Below, in pieces: positions 26,923-35,191 of a DNA stretch of 64,000 bases; the stretch's first letter is position 1, and each line of letters begins with the position of its first letter. The notes under the pieces were generated by a model. It saw only the letters and a list, made by a program, of their open reading frames with translations. It ran no database searches and was not told the origin of the DNA. This DNA comes from Myxococcota bacterium (GTDB lineage: Bacteria; Myxococcota_A; UBA796): contig JAQXDW010000151.1 of NCBI GenBank assembly GCA_029251165.1, positions 186,001 through 250,000 on the forward strand. Direction: 5' to 3'. The translations under genes and the position numbers were made by a program.

Positions 26923-27540
26923 ATGCCTGAAGAAGCCGCCCTCGTCCTCGCCCACCGTCAGCGCATTGTGGTCCGTCAGGCCCGCGCCGCCCGACGCGGG
27001 GTGCTGTTCGCGATGCTGGTCATCGGGGTGACCCTCTCCGGCATTCTCCCCATTCCCGCTGCCACCCAGTCGATCCTGCTCGCCCTCGCGGCCACCCTGG
27101 GGATCACCCGGATGATGCGCGGGATCTGGGCCGCACGGGTCGCCCGCCACCTGATGCGTGGCTCGATCCAGCGTCGACGACGCGGCCCTCCACAGCTCAC
27201 CGATGCCCGCGCGGAGAGCGCGGATCGCCGTGCGGTCAAGGCGCTGACGGACGGTCCCGACGATCCGCTCGTCGCGCGCATCCGTGCCCACGGGCTGCGA
27301 CAGGTCGATCGCATGGAGGCGCTGCGCCGCATCCTCGCAGACGCCGCCCTCTCCGCTGCGCTTCGCCGCCCGGTCGCTGAGGAGCTTGCACGAGTAGAGA
27401 CTGAGCTGGAGGCGATCCTGTCTGCGATGGGCGAGCTGGCCGGCGCAGACCGAAGCAGCCGCCAGGATCTGCTCTCCCAGCTCGTCGCGCGGCTGGAGGT
27501 CGACACCCAGCTCCCCGCCGGCATCTATGCCCCCGCGTAA
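26923..27540 (+). CDS. Two-helix membrane protein of unknown function
   Basis: A 205-residue protein. Residues about 20-65 form two membrane helices (GVLFAMLVIGVTLSGILPI and TQSILLALAATLGI) with a basic N-terminal flank. The rest is a charged, helical cytoplasmic region (ARVARHLMRGSIQRRRRG, then EELARVETELEAILSAMGEL) likely to form a coiled coil. No family recognised. AGGAG is five bases upstream of the ATG. HtrA follows after 66 bases on the same strand. Confidence 0.75.
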   Translation: MPEEAALVLAHRQRIVVRQARAARRGVLFAMLVIGVTLSGILPIPAATQSILLALAATLGITRMMRGIWAARVARHLMRGSIQRRRRGPPQLTDARAESADRRAVKALTDGPDDPLVARIRAHGLRQVDRMEALRRILADAALSAALRRPVAEELARVETELEAILSAMGELAGADRSSRQDLLSQLVARLEVDTQLPAGIYAPA

Positions 27541-27606
27541 GCAGATGTCTCCAATGGAAACACCCACCCCACTGATGGGTTGCACTTCTGCAACCCGAGG
27601 AGCCCC

Positions 27607-28656
27607 ATGAACGCTCGCTATGCCATCCCGCTCGCCCTCGGCGCCGCCATCGGTATCGTGGCGTCCAACACCCAGGCCAACTCCAGCGTCGCGCTTCCGG
27701 CGGGCTACAACCCCGCCCGCAGCCTCGCCCCGCTCGTCGAGACCCTCTCTCCGGCAGTGGTCAGCGTGACCATCTCTCAGAACGCCACCGACATCGCCTC
27801 CGAGCTGCCGCCGTGGATGCAGGTCCCCGAGGGCTCTCAGGAGAAGCTGAAGACCGGTCAGGGGTCGGGATTCCTCATCTCTGACGACGGCTACCTGCTG
27901 ACGAACAACCACGTCGTGGCCGATGCTGCCGAGGTCAGCATCACGCTGCAGGACGGCCGCACCTTTGACGGCGAGGTCATCGGAACCGATGAGAACCTCG
28001 ACATCGCCCTGGTCCGCATCAGCGCGGACGAGTCGCTGCCATATGTCGAGCTGGGCCAGGCCACAGAGAGCCGGGTTGGAGACTGGGTGGTCGCCATCGG
28101 CAACCCATTTGGCCTCTCCCACACCGTCACAGCGGGCATCATCTCAGCGAAGGGGCGCGAGATCCAGGCTGGCCCCTACGATGACTTCATCCAGACCGAC
28201 GCCAGCATCAACCCCGGCAATTCCGGCGGTCCGCTGTTCAACCTCGACGGCGAGGTCATCGGCATCAACACCGCGATCAACCCCTGGGGACAGGGCATCG
28301 GCTTCTCCGTCTCTGTCGATGCCTTCGCCCCGATCCTCGACGATCTCAGATCGGAAGGTCGGGTGCGCCGTGGGTGGGTCGGGGTCGGCCTGTCGAGCCA
28401 CGAGAGCGGCGTGCTGATCGCAGCGGTCTACGCCAACACCCCCGCTGCAGCGGCGGGCCTGATCGCAGGAGACGTCATCACCCACTTCGACGGCGCGCCG
28501 CTCTCCGACAGCGACGCCCTCGTCCGCAGGGTCGGCAGCCACCGGGCCGGCGAGAAGGTCACCCTTCAGGTGCTCCGCGAGGGCGAGCGGGAGGAGCTGA
28601 CCATGGTGCTCGGAGAGCGACCGGGGCGGGAGCAGATGCAGTCCTGGGGTCGCTGA
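27607..28656 (+). CDS. HtrA/DegP-like periplasmic serine protease
   Basis: A 349-residue trypsin-fold protease with an ordinary signal peptide (MNARYAIPLALGAAIGIVASNTQA). The catalytic triad is visible: His in LTNNHVV, Asp in ENLDIALV and Ser in NPGNSGGPL. One C-terminal PDZ domain (about 245-340; GWVGVGLSSHESGVLI, AAAAGLIAGDVITHFDG) follows, as in DegS or single-PDZ HtrA, instead of the two PDZs of DegP. It should degrade misfolded envelope proteins. AGGAG precedes the ATG by six bases. In an apparent operon with the membrane protein upstream and possibly the HTTM group downstream (44-base gap). Confidence 0.92.
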   Translation: MNARYAIPLALGAAIGIVASNTQANSSVALPAGYNPARSLAPLVETLSPAVVSVTISQNATDIASELPPWMQVPEGSQEKLKTGQGSGFLISDDGYLLTNNHVVADAAEVSITLQDGRTFDGEVIGTDENLDIALVRISADESLPYVELGQATESRVGDWVVAIGNPFGLSHTVTAGIISAKGREIQAGPYDDFIQTDASINPGNSGGPLFNLDGEVIGINTAINPWGQGIGFSVSVDAFAPILDDLRSEGRVRRGWVGVGLSSHESGVLIAAVYANTPAAAAGLIAGDVITHFDGAPLSDSDALVRRVGSHRAGEKVTLQVLREGEREELTMVLGERPGREQMQSWGR

Positions 28657-28700
28657 GCGGGCTGCTGTGACGTAGAGTGGCGCCAAGCCCGGACCCGCTC

Positions 28701-29345
28701 ATGCTCGATCACCTCCGCGCCATCTTCGTCGTCCTCCACCTCATCGCCATCACCGCCGTTGCCTTCCCAGCACCGGTCGGGATGCGCCGTGCAGACCTCG
28801 ACAACCCGGATGTCCAGGCCGCCATCGAGGCCTGGCGAGGGGTCGCAGGCGCAGCGGGACTTGCGGTCGATGCCGAGGCCTTTCGCGAGCAGCTGTGGGT
28901 CGCAGGCTCCCAGATGCTGGCGGCCCGCAGGTCCGCGCTCGCACCGCTCCAGCCCTACTACCGCTATGCCGGCACCAGCCAGGGCTGGGCAATGTTTGGC
29001 TACCTCAACCACACCCCCGCCCGGCTGGAGATCCACATCGACAACGGCACCGGCTGGGAGCCGCTGTTCATCGCTCGAACCACCGCGCACACCTGGCGGG
29101 CACACCAATTCGATCAGGAGCGTGTCCGGGGGCTGGTCAATGCCTTCTCATGGCGAAGCAGTCGCCGGCGGATGCGCGCGCTCGCGGACTGGGTCGCCGT
29201 CCAGGCTGCTGCAGACTTTCCAGCGGCGAGGCGCATCCGGCTCCAGATGCACACCCGCCCCCTCCCAGATCCCCAAGAGCTTCGAGAGTCCCGGGTTCTG
29301 GCACACACGAAGACGTACTGGCCTGAGCTCCGGGAGCTGAAGTGA
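28701..29345 (+). CDS. HTTM-partner membrane protein
   Basis: A 214-residue protein with one N-terminal membrane helix (HLRAIFVVLHLIAITAVAF) and a conserved-looking soluble part: PYYRYAGTSQGWAMFGYLN, LEIHIDNGTGWEPLF, RAHQFDQERVRGLVNAFSW and MHTRPLPDPQELRES. As I recall, proteins of this kind commonly sit next to HTTM-domain proteins, and that is the case here: the HTTM GTG start overlaps its stop by four bases. Function unknown. An upstream in-frame start at 28677 exists, but ATG at 28701 starts the helix. Confidence 0.75.
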   Translation: MLDHLRAIFVVLHLIAITAVAFPAPVGMRRADLDNPDVQAAIEAWRGVAGAAGLAVDAEAFREQLWVAGSQMLAARRSALAPLQPYYRYAGTSQGWAMFGYLNHTPARLEIHIDNGTGWEPLFIARTTAHTWRAHQFDQERVRGLVNAFSWRSSRRRMRALADWVAVQAAADFPAARRIRLQMHTRPLPDPQELRESRVLAHTKTYWPELRELK

Positions 29346-30283
29346 GCCGCTGGCGGAGATTCGTCGCCATGCTCGCTCACCGGGAGCCCGCGACCCCGCT
29401 GGCGCTGTTCCGGATCGTGACCGGCCTCGTGCTCCTCGTGACCCTCATCGACATGCTGCTCACCGACACCCTCGCTGTGGTCTGGTACCCCATCGCGCAT
29501 GGCGGCCTCGTCGACACCCAGGCGAGCCACTGGCTCATCACGACGCTGGGCGGAACGGATCCACTGGTGGTCAATGGGCTGGTGGCGACGGTGCTGGCCT
29601 GCGCGGTGCTGGTGGTGATCGGACTCGGCAGCCGCATCGCCGCGCTGATCGCCCTGCAGTGCTGCCTCGCGCTGCTGTCGCTTCATCCCGCCAGCGGCGG
29701 CGGACACGACCGACTCATCGCCAATGGCCTCTGGCTCATCGTCCTCGCTCCCGCCGATGCCACCCTCTCTCTGTGGTCCCGAATTCGACGTGGGTCCTGG
29801 GTGAGCGAGGCTCCAGCACCAGCCTGGGTGCGCTACCTCATCGTCTACCAGATCGTCCTGGTCTACACCTGCACCGGCATCCAGAAGCTCGGCAGCGACT
29901 GGTGGCCGTGGGGCGATCTCCGGGCGGTGTACTACGCGCTGCTCACCCCGTCCTGGCAGCGCTGGGAGTCCATCGCCTGGGTCGCGGATCTCTACCCGCT
30001 CACCCAGGTCGGGACCGCCGTGACCCTGCTCTGGGAGATGAGCTGGGGGCTGGTGCTGCTGGCGCTGTGGTATCGCGCCACCCGCACACGCAGCGGTCGG
30101 CTGCGCGCACTGTTCAACCGACTCGACGTGCGCCGGCTCTACGCGCTGACGGGCGTGGGGGTGCATGTCGGAATCTGGGCGCTGATGAACCTCGGACCGT
30201 TCTCCTGGATCACCCTCACCTACTACCTCTGCCTGTGGCACCACGACGAGTACAGCCGGCTGTGGCGACGGGTGCGCCGTTGA
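29342..30283 (+). CDS. HTTM-domain (vitamin K-dependent carboxylase-like) membrane protein
   Basis: A 313-residue polytopic protein of about seven to eight helices. The opening EPATPLALFRIVTGLVLLVTL, the GGGHDRLIANGLW segment and VLVYTCTGIQKLGSDWWPWG fit the HTTM (horizontally transferred transmembrane) family, related to the membrane half of vitamin K-dependent gamma-carboxylase. Bacterial HTTM proteins have no settled function. GTG start overlaps the preceding stop (GTGA); the acyltransferase TTG overlaps its own stop (TTGA). So three proteins are made in fixed succession. Confidence 0.85.
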   Translation: MSRWRRFVAMLAHREPATPLALFRIVTGLVLLVTLIDMLLTDTLAVVWYPIAHGGLVDTQASHWLITTLGGTDPLVVNGLVATVLACAVLVVIGLGSRIAALIALQCCLALLSLHPASGGGHDRLIANGLWLIVLAPADATLSLWSRIRRGSWVSEAPAPAWVRYLIVYQIVLVYTCTGIQKLGSDWWPWGDLRAVYYALLTPSWQRWESIAWVADLYPLTQVGTAVTLLWEMSWGLVLLALWYRATRTRSGRLRALFNRLDVRRLYALTGVGVHVGIWALMNLGPFSWITLTYYLCLWHHDEYSRLWRRVRR

Positions 30284-30888
30284 GCGATCCATACCGCGCG
30301 CAGCACAAGCGGCGGCTGTCGCACATGCCGTGGCTGTGGGATGCGCTGAAGCCTCGACAGCGACAGTGGGCAGGACCATGGCAGGCGGCAATTCAGGCAG
30401 AGCTGTGCCGTCTGGAGCGGGTCACCCTCGGTGTCGAGGGGTTCATTGCGCCCGAGGCGGCCCTCTTCGCTGAACCCCACAGAGACATCGTCTTCGGCGA
30501 CCGCTTCCGAATCGCTGCCGGCGTCTTTCTCCACGGTCCCATCCGGTGCGGGGATGACGTGAGCCTCAATGTCGGGGTGACCATCGACGGCGGTCGGGCC
30601 GGAGTGACCATCGGAAGCGACTGCCGAATTGCCAGCCATGTATCGATCTACGCCTGGAACCACGGCATCGCACCGAGCGCTCCTGTGCGAAGTCAGCCGG
30701 TGACGTCGCAGGGCGTGACCCTGGGGCAGGATGTCTGGATCGGCACCCGAGCCTGCATTCGAGACGGCGTGACGGTCGGAGACCATGCGGTGATCGGCAT
30801 GGGGAGCGTGGTGACGCGGGATGTCCCGACATGGGCGATTGTGGCCGGGAATCCGGCGCGGGTCATCGGAGATCGGCGAGAGGCGTGA
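30280..30888 (+). CDS. Hexapeptide-repeat acyltransferase
   Basis: A 202-residue left-handed beta-helix transferase. Hexapeptide turns run through residues about 60-195: IVFGDRFRIAAGVFL, CGDDVSLNVGVTIDG, VTIGSDCRIASHVSIY, VTLGQDVWIGTRACI, VTVGDHAVIGMGSVV and WAIVAGNPARVIG. WNHG supplies the His expected for catalysis. The closest known types are maltose/galactoside or serine O-acetyltransferases (CysE/LacA class); the acceptor is unknown. TTG at 30280 is coupled to the HTTM stop; ATG at 30325 is a weaker alternative that would drop 15 residues. Confidence 0.85.
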   Translation: MSDPYRAQHKRRLSHMPWLWDALKPRQRQWAGPWQAAIQAELCRLERVTLGVEGFIAPEAALFAEPHRDIVFGDRFRIAAGVFLHGPIRCGDDVSLNVGVTIDGGRAGVTIGSDCRIASHVSIYAWNHGIAPSAPVRSQPVTSQGVTLGQDVWIGTRACIRDGVTVGDHAVIGMGSVVTRDVPTWAIVAGNPARVIGDRREA

Positions 30889-30909
30889 GGGACCGCCCGA
30901 GGCGCATGG

Positions 30910-32130
30910 CTACCCCTCGATGCGATGGATCTCGCCCTTGCCGAAGTCTGCCAGGTACAGCCGCCCCTGCCCGTCGCGGCCAAACGTCGAGGTCAGCATG
31001 CCCCAGCGACCCAGGGCGTAGACCTTCGCCTCCGAAGCACCCGACGTCACGCGGTCTGGCACATCAAGGGCCCACAGCCGACCAGAGGCGAAGTCGCCAT
31101 ACACATACTTCCCCGCAAGCGCACCCGCCGCGCCGTCGGTCACCACATACCCACCGGTGATCGAGAAGCCCTCGGTGCGTGGGTAGGTCGCGATCGGATC
31201 GACGAGCCCCGAGGAGGGGCAGCCGGAGGCCTCCGGTGGAAAGCAGTGGTGCGCCTCTCGCAGCGCCCAGCCGAGGTTGTCCCCAGCGGTGACGATGTCG
31301 ATCTCTTCGGTGGTGTCCTGCCCGACGTCGGCGACGATGAGGCGACCGTCTGAGGTGAAGCTGTACCGCCAGGGGTTTCGCAGCCCGATGGCAAACGCCT
31401 CGTCCGCGACCTGTGGGGTGTCGAGGAATGGGTTGTCTGGCGGGATGGCATAGGGCTTGTCGCCGTCGATGTCGATGCGCAGCATGCTGCCGAGCCAGGT
31501 CTCACCGTTCTGGCCGTTTCCGTCGGGATCGTTGCGCCAGCCGCCGTCGCCGAAGCCGATGTAGAGGTAGCCATCGGGACCAAACGCGAGCTGTCCGGCG
31601 TTGTGGTTGGCGTAGGGCTGGCGGACCTTGAGCACCTCGCCGACCGCCGTCGCCTCCCACGTCTCCGCGCCGGGGGTCACGGTCCACTCGGAGATCTGGG
31701 TGAACGCTCCAGCAGGAAGCGCGACGGTGGCGTTGGTGAAGAGCCGGCCGTTGTCGGCAAAGTCTGGATGAAACGCCAGCCCCAGCAGGCCCTGCTCAGA
31801 GGCGGTCAGCACCGCAAGGCTCAGGAACTTCTGACGCTGCCCGAATTCTTCCCCGCTCAGCAGCCACGCCGCGCCTCCCTTCTCCAGCACCACCATCCGC
31901 TCGGACTCTCCGGGAGGAAACTGGATGTCGACCGGCTGGCTGAAGCCTCTGGCGACACGATGAATGCGAATGTTGAGCCGCTCTCGGCGGGCATCCGCGC
32001 CGTCGAACACTGCGGTCGGACCGGTGCCCGCAGAGGCCGTGCCGACCGCTTCGGCTTCGTAATCGGCGGAGTACGTGGAGATGATGGTGGCCCGGATGGG
32101 CTCGCAGGCGAGAAGCAGAGAGAGGAGCAT
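30910..32130 (-). CDS. PQQ-type glucose/sorbosone dehydrogenase lipoprotein
   Basis: A 406-residue lipoprotein (signal MLLSLLLAC, Cys at 9) of the soluble glucose/sorbosone dehydrogenase (GSDH) six-bladed propeller family. Family motifs: LLGLAFHPDFADNGRLF, NHNAGQLAFGPDGYLYIGFGDGG, AIGLRNPWRYSF, VADVGQDTTEEIDIV, GDNLGWALREAHHCF and GGYVVTDGAAGALAGKYVYGDF. Many members oxidise sugars with PQQ; others have no proven activity. It acts at the cell surface or periplasm. Last gene of a minus-strand group with the lipoprotein at 32624 and the EAD1 protein; convergent with the acyltransferase. Confidence 0.88.
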   Translation of the reverse strand: MLLSLLLACEPIRATIISTYSADYEAEAVGTASAGTGPTAVFDGADARRERLNIRIHRVARGFSQPVDIQFPPGESERMVVLEKGGAAWLLSGEEFGQRQKFLSLAVLTASEQGLLGLAFHPDFADNGRLFTNATVALPAGAFTQISEWTVTPGAETWEATAVGEVLKVRQPYANHNAGQLAFGPDGYLYIGFGDGGWRNDPDGNGQNGETWLGSMLRIDIDGDKPYAIPPDNPFLDTPQVADEAFAIGLRNPWRYSFTSDGRLIVADVGQDTTEEIDIVTAGDNLGWALREAHHCFPPEASGCPSSGLVDPIATYPRTEGFSITGGYVVTDGAAGALAGKYVYGDFASGRLWALDVPDRVTSGASEAKVYALGRWGMLTSTFGRDGQGRLYLADFGKGEIHRIEG

Positions 32131-32198
32131 GCCGTAAAGATATCCAGGCGGCTGTGCCGTGGGAATCATCAGTGCTGGAGCCCCCCTGGCTGACGCGC

Positions 32199-32624
32199 TC
32201 ACTCGCAGGGAATCGGAACCTCCGACACGTCCAGCTGGATCTCATCGCACTTGTTCAGCGTCGCGATGGTCTCCAGCGCCACCACCGCCGCAGCCTCGTG
32301 GTAGACCGTCACTCCGCTCTGGGCAATGGCCACGTTGGCACCGTCCAGTGCGTAGACGAGCCCATCTGCAGCATCCAGCTCCAGGGTTCCGCCGCTCTGC
32401 ACAAAGAATGCTCCCCCCGGCGCGCCCACGGAGAGCTTCGCGCCCGCACAGATCCAAGCCACGGCTCCGGGAGAATTCGTCTCCTCCCAGCCCGTCACCA
32501 CCCAGGCGTTCGATGGAATGGTCGCGGTGCAGATGACCGGCTCGGGCTCGACGGGTGAGGTGTCGACCGCCGGAGCGGAGTCCGCCCCCTTGTCGCTGCA
32601 GGCCGCCAGGAGCAAGAGCAGCAT
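32199..32624 (-). CDS. Small lipoprotein
   Basis: A 141-residue lipoprotein: MLLLLLAAC then SDKGADSAPAVDTSPVEPEP as tether. The mature part (about 30-141) has two or three pairs of beta strands (GGTLELDAADGLVYALDGANVAI, GVTVYHEAAAVV) and four cysteines. No family recognised. Its ATG shares one base with the stop of the EAD1 gene (TAATG), giving tight translational coupling, so the two products are likely made in proportion. Confidence 0.75.
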   Translation of the reverse strand: MLLLLLAACSDKGADSAPAVDTSPVEPEPVICTATIPSNAWVVTGWEETNSPGAVAWICAGAKLSVGAPGGAFFVQSGGTLELDAADGLVYALDGANVAIAQSGVTVYHEAAAVVALETIATLNKCDEIQLDVSEVPIPCE

Positions 32625-33469
32625 TACGGGAGATCTCCGCCGTAGAGGGGAACCCAGTATCGCTGACCGGGGACCCGGATCGGATCGACGGTCAGGGTGA
32701 GGCGGTCGCCCTCCAGCAGCACACACTGCACGTCGGCGCGGGCGTTGAACCGGTTGTGCTCGTCGGGATAGTCGGCGCGCACATTGACGGTCACCGGCAC
32801 TGAGATCGTCGCACCGGCAGCGCCCGGTGCGTCTGCCCCAGCGTACCAGTAGCCAATCAGCTCTCCCTCGCCGGCACGACAGCGCCCGGTCGAGGCCCTC
32901 GAAGCCGGCACGGCGCGTGGGGCTGGCGCCTCCTCAGCACCGGACCCTGCGGGCTCAGCAGGGGCCTCCAGAGCCGCAGGAGCCTCACGGACCTCAGGTG
33001 CCTCCGGAGGCTCTGGAGCCTTGACGACAGGCGCGACAGCCTCAGGCTTTGGTGCCGCAACTCGGGCGGCGGGGGGCGGGGTGTTGTCAGCAGAGGCGAG
33101 CACAGCAGCCGGCTGGACAGGCGGCTCAGCGACCGGGTCCGAGCGGGTTGCCGCGAAGGCGATCACCAGGGTCAGGGCCAGGGCGACCGCCGAGGACACC
33201 GCAAAGAGGGTCTGCTTTCGACGACGGGGAGCGGTGAGGATCTGTCGGACATCTCGAAGGTTTTCATCCTCCGGAGCCTCAGCGAAGGCAGCATCGGCCA
33301 GGTGCGCGAGGCGGCCCGAAGACTGCGCACGCAGGAGCAGGGTGCCCCAGCCGGAGTCATCATCCGAGAGTCCAGCGGCGGACGCCATGCGCTGCCGAAG
33401 GAGGGGATCGGGGAAGCGCCGGGAGAAGAAGTCCGCCAGCTCCTGGATTTCGTTGTCGTCGAACCGCAT
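32624..33469 (-). CDS. EAD1-like domain, transmembrane helix and periplasmic SH3-like domain
   Basis: A 281-residue protein. Residues 1-80 read as an effector-associated domain 1 (EAD1): IQELADFFSRRFPDP, then MASAAGL, W at GWGTLLLRAQ, SGRLAHLADAAFAEAPEDENL. EAD domains are small death-like adaptor modules that recruit effectors by homotypic contact in bacterial conflict and signalling systems. One membrane helix (about 87-107, LFAVSSAVALALTLVIAFAA), a Pro/Ala/Glu linker (about 110-195) and a C-terminal SH3-like fold (VTVNVRADYPDEHN, LEGDRLTLTV, RYWVPLYGGDL) follow. So it could link an extracytoplasmic cue, perhaps cell wall, to a cytoplasmic EAD1 partner. No partner with a second EAD1 is visible in this window. 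Confidence 0.75.
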   Translation of the reverse strand: MRFDDNEIQELADFFSRRFPDPLLRQRMASAAGLSDDDSGWGTLLLRAQSSGRLAHLADAAFAEAPEDENLRDVRQILTAPRRRKQTLFAVSSAVALALTLVIAFAATRSDPVAEPPVQPAAVLASADNTPPPAARVAAPKPEAVAPVVKAPEPPEAPEVREAPAALEAPAEPAGSGAEEAPAPRAVPASRASTGRCRAGEGELIGYWYAGADAPGAAGATISVPVTVNVRADYPDEHNRFNARADVQCVLLEGDRLTLTVDPIRVPGQRYWVPLYGGDLP

Positions 33470-33530
33470 GACCTGATCGTAGCACTCTTGTCATGTCAAG
33501 TCATCAGCGGATCTTCTCTGTGAACTCTGG

Positions 33531-33559
33531 AGATGATCCGCTTCGTTATCGGATCATCT
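33531..33559. repeat. 10-base perfect inverted repeat upstream of the EAD1 gene
   Basis: AGATGATCCG and CGGATCATCT, ten perfectly paired bases around a nine-base loop (CTTCGTTAT). It lies 62 bases upstream of the EAD1 gene and 57 bases after the methyltransferase stop. No T-run follows on either strand, so an operator or an mRNA hairpin is as likely as a terminator. Confidence 0.6.
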
Positions 33560-33615
33560 GGATCAGGCGATCCATGTGATCGGTTCGCAGCCGGTTCTGG
33601 CGCGCCGGGGCGACC

Positions 33616-35163
33616 TCACGCCTTGATGAGCAGCAACGCCATAAACCGGGTGATCAGCGGACCGGGGCCTTCATCGGAGAGGGGCACCCACTCCAGCCCC
33701 TCCACCCGCCAGGGCAGCGACAGGCGCTCCGGCGTCCAGGCGCGTGCCGCGAGGTGACGCCCCTCAGAGCGCATCCTCGCCCGGAGCGCTTCGTAGCTGT
33801 GCCGGGACAGCCAGGTCGCGGTGAGGTCGACCCTCAGCAGCTCGTCCAGCGGGATGCAGCGCGCCTGGAGTCCCCGCGCGCGTGCAACAGCGACGAGGTG
33901 CCCGAAGTGGATGCTGACTTCGGGGTGGTCGAGCTGCGCGGTCTCGCGAGGGATCTCATCGAGCCCGCCAAACTCCGTGACCACCGCAGCACCGCCCGGG
34001 GCCAGCACTCGAGACAGCTCCTCGATGAGCTTCCACGCCCCGAGGTTGTAGGCACAGCGGCCCGGCAGCGGCGGGATTCGGTACGCCGCGAGGCGCTGAG
34101 CGACCGCAGCGGCAGCGCCCTCGGGCGGGTCAGGCGCCTCGGCATCGTGCGGGACCGCTGAGAGATCGGCGATGACCTCGTTGCACAGCACCAGCGACAC
34201 CGAGGCATCCGGCAGGGGAATGGCAGTCGCAGTTCCCAGGAGCTCGCGGGTGCCGGGCATCCGATCCCGCTGGGTCGCCAGCAGCTCGGGAGAGGCATCC
34301 AGTCGCACCAGCTCACCGCTGGGCCGACCGACCTGCGCAGTCCGTGCCAGCCACGCCTCCCCCAGCTCTCCATCGCCGGGGCCGATCTCCAGGATCATCC
34401 CATCCCCTGGCGGCAGCATCCCCCGGTCCTCCAGGACGCGGTGGAGCCGGGCACCATAGGGCTCACCGGAGAAGCCGGGGTGGGGAAGCGCGAAGGCGTG
34501 GGCGACGGTGGTCTCGCGATCGTCGAAGTGGCGGCTGCCGTCGGTGATGTCGTGGCGGTGCCAGTGCGACAGCGTGGTCTCGCCGCCTGGACCGTGCTGG
34601 TGCGCCAGCCGCACGTTCGCCGGACGCTCCGCAGAGACGAGGTGGAGCAGCGCGGGATCCTTCGTCCGGGTCACCCGGTCCCGCAGCTGGAGCGCCTGGA
34701 CATCGGCGTCGGTCAGCTCAGCGAAGAACGACAGGGCCGCAGCGACCGTCACCCCCGCGCGCTCGGCGACGGCATCGACGGTGCGGCTGCCGTTGCAGGC
34801 CCGCCACAGCGCGAGCTCGTCAGTCGAGAGGTGGCGCTCTGCGTAGGCGTAGCCCCCGGGCGTCCGGACCGTTGGCAGCGGCAGCCACAGCGCGGGGACA
34901 TCCGGCAGCAGCAGCACCCGCCTTGAGCGCGCTGGCCGAAGCCCCGACAGCCGTGGCGCGGTGCTCTCCGAGAGCATCCCGAGCCCATCCAGCCGACGGG
35001 CAACCGCAGCGAGCTGCGGCGGCGGGGAGAGCTCTGGGGGCCAGCGCTCGACCTCCGCGAGGGTCTCACGAGACAGCGCGGCATGCCGACCGGTCCGCTG
35101 GTGCCAGAGCACGATCCGGTCACCACGGCGCAGCCGACAGACTTCAGCAGCAAAGCGATTCAT
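33616..35163 (-). CDS. Class I SAM-dependent methyltransferase with N-terminal PqqD-like winged-helix regions
   Basis: A 515-residue soluble protein. The C-terminal half (about 240-500) is a Rossmann methyltransferase: MILEIGPGDGELGEAWL (motif I), LVRLDASPELLATQ, TAIPLPDASVSLVLCNEVIADL, and VLAPGGAAVVTEF. The N-terminal half contains two stretches resembling PqqD-type winged helices: RIVLWHQRTGRHAALS (about 16-65) and LSTDELALWRACNGSRTVDAVAERAGV (about 112-155). Such modules bind leader peptides in RiPP pathways, but no precursor gene is visible nearby, so a role in peptide modification is only a suggestion. Divergent from the hydrolase at 35192. Confidence 0.75.
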   Translation of the reverse strand: MNRFAAEVCRLRRGDRIVLWHQRTGRHAALSRETLAEVERWPPELSPPPQLAAVARRLDGLGMLSESTAPRLSGLRPARSRRVLLLPDVPALWLPLPTVRTPGGYAYAERHLSTDELALWRACNGSRTVDAVAERAGVTVAAALSFFAELTDADVQALQLRDRVTRTKDPALLHLVSAERPANVRLAHQHGPGGETTLSHWHRHDITDGSRHFDDRETTVAHAFALPHPGFSGEPYGARLHRVLEDRGMLPPGDGMILEIGPGDGELGEAWLARTAQVGRPSGELVRLDASPELLATQRDRMPGTRELLGTATAIPLPDASVSLVLCNEVIADLSAVPHDAEAPDPPEGAAAAVAQRLAAYRIPPLPGRCAYNLGAWKLIEELSRVLAPGGAAVVTEFGGLDEIPRETAQLDHPEVSIHFGHLVAVARARGLQARCIPLDELLRVDLTATWLSRHSYEALRARMRSEGRHLAARAWTPERLSLPWRVEGLEWVPLSDEGPGPLITRFMALLLIKA

Positions 35164-35191
35164 GGAGATAGTCTACCGATGGGAGGCGACC

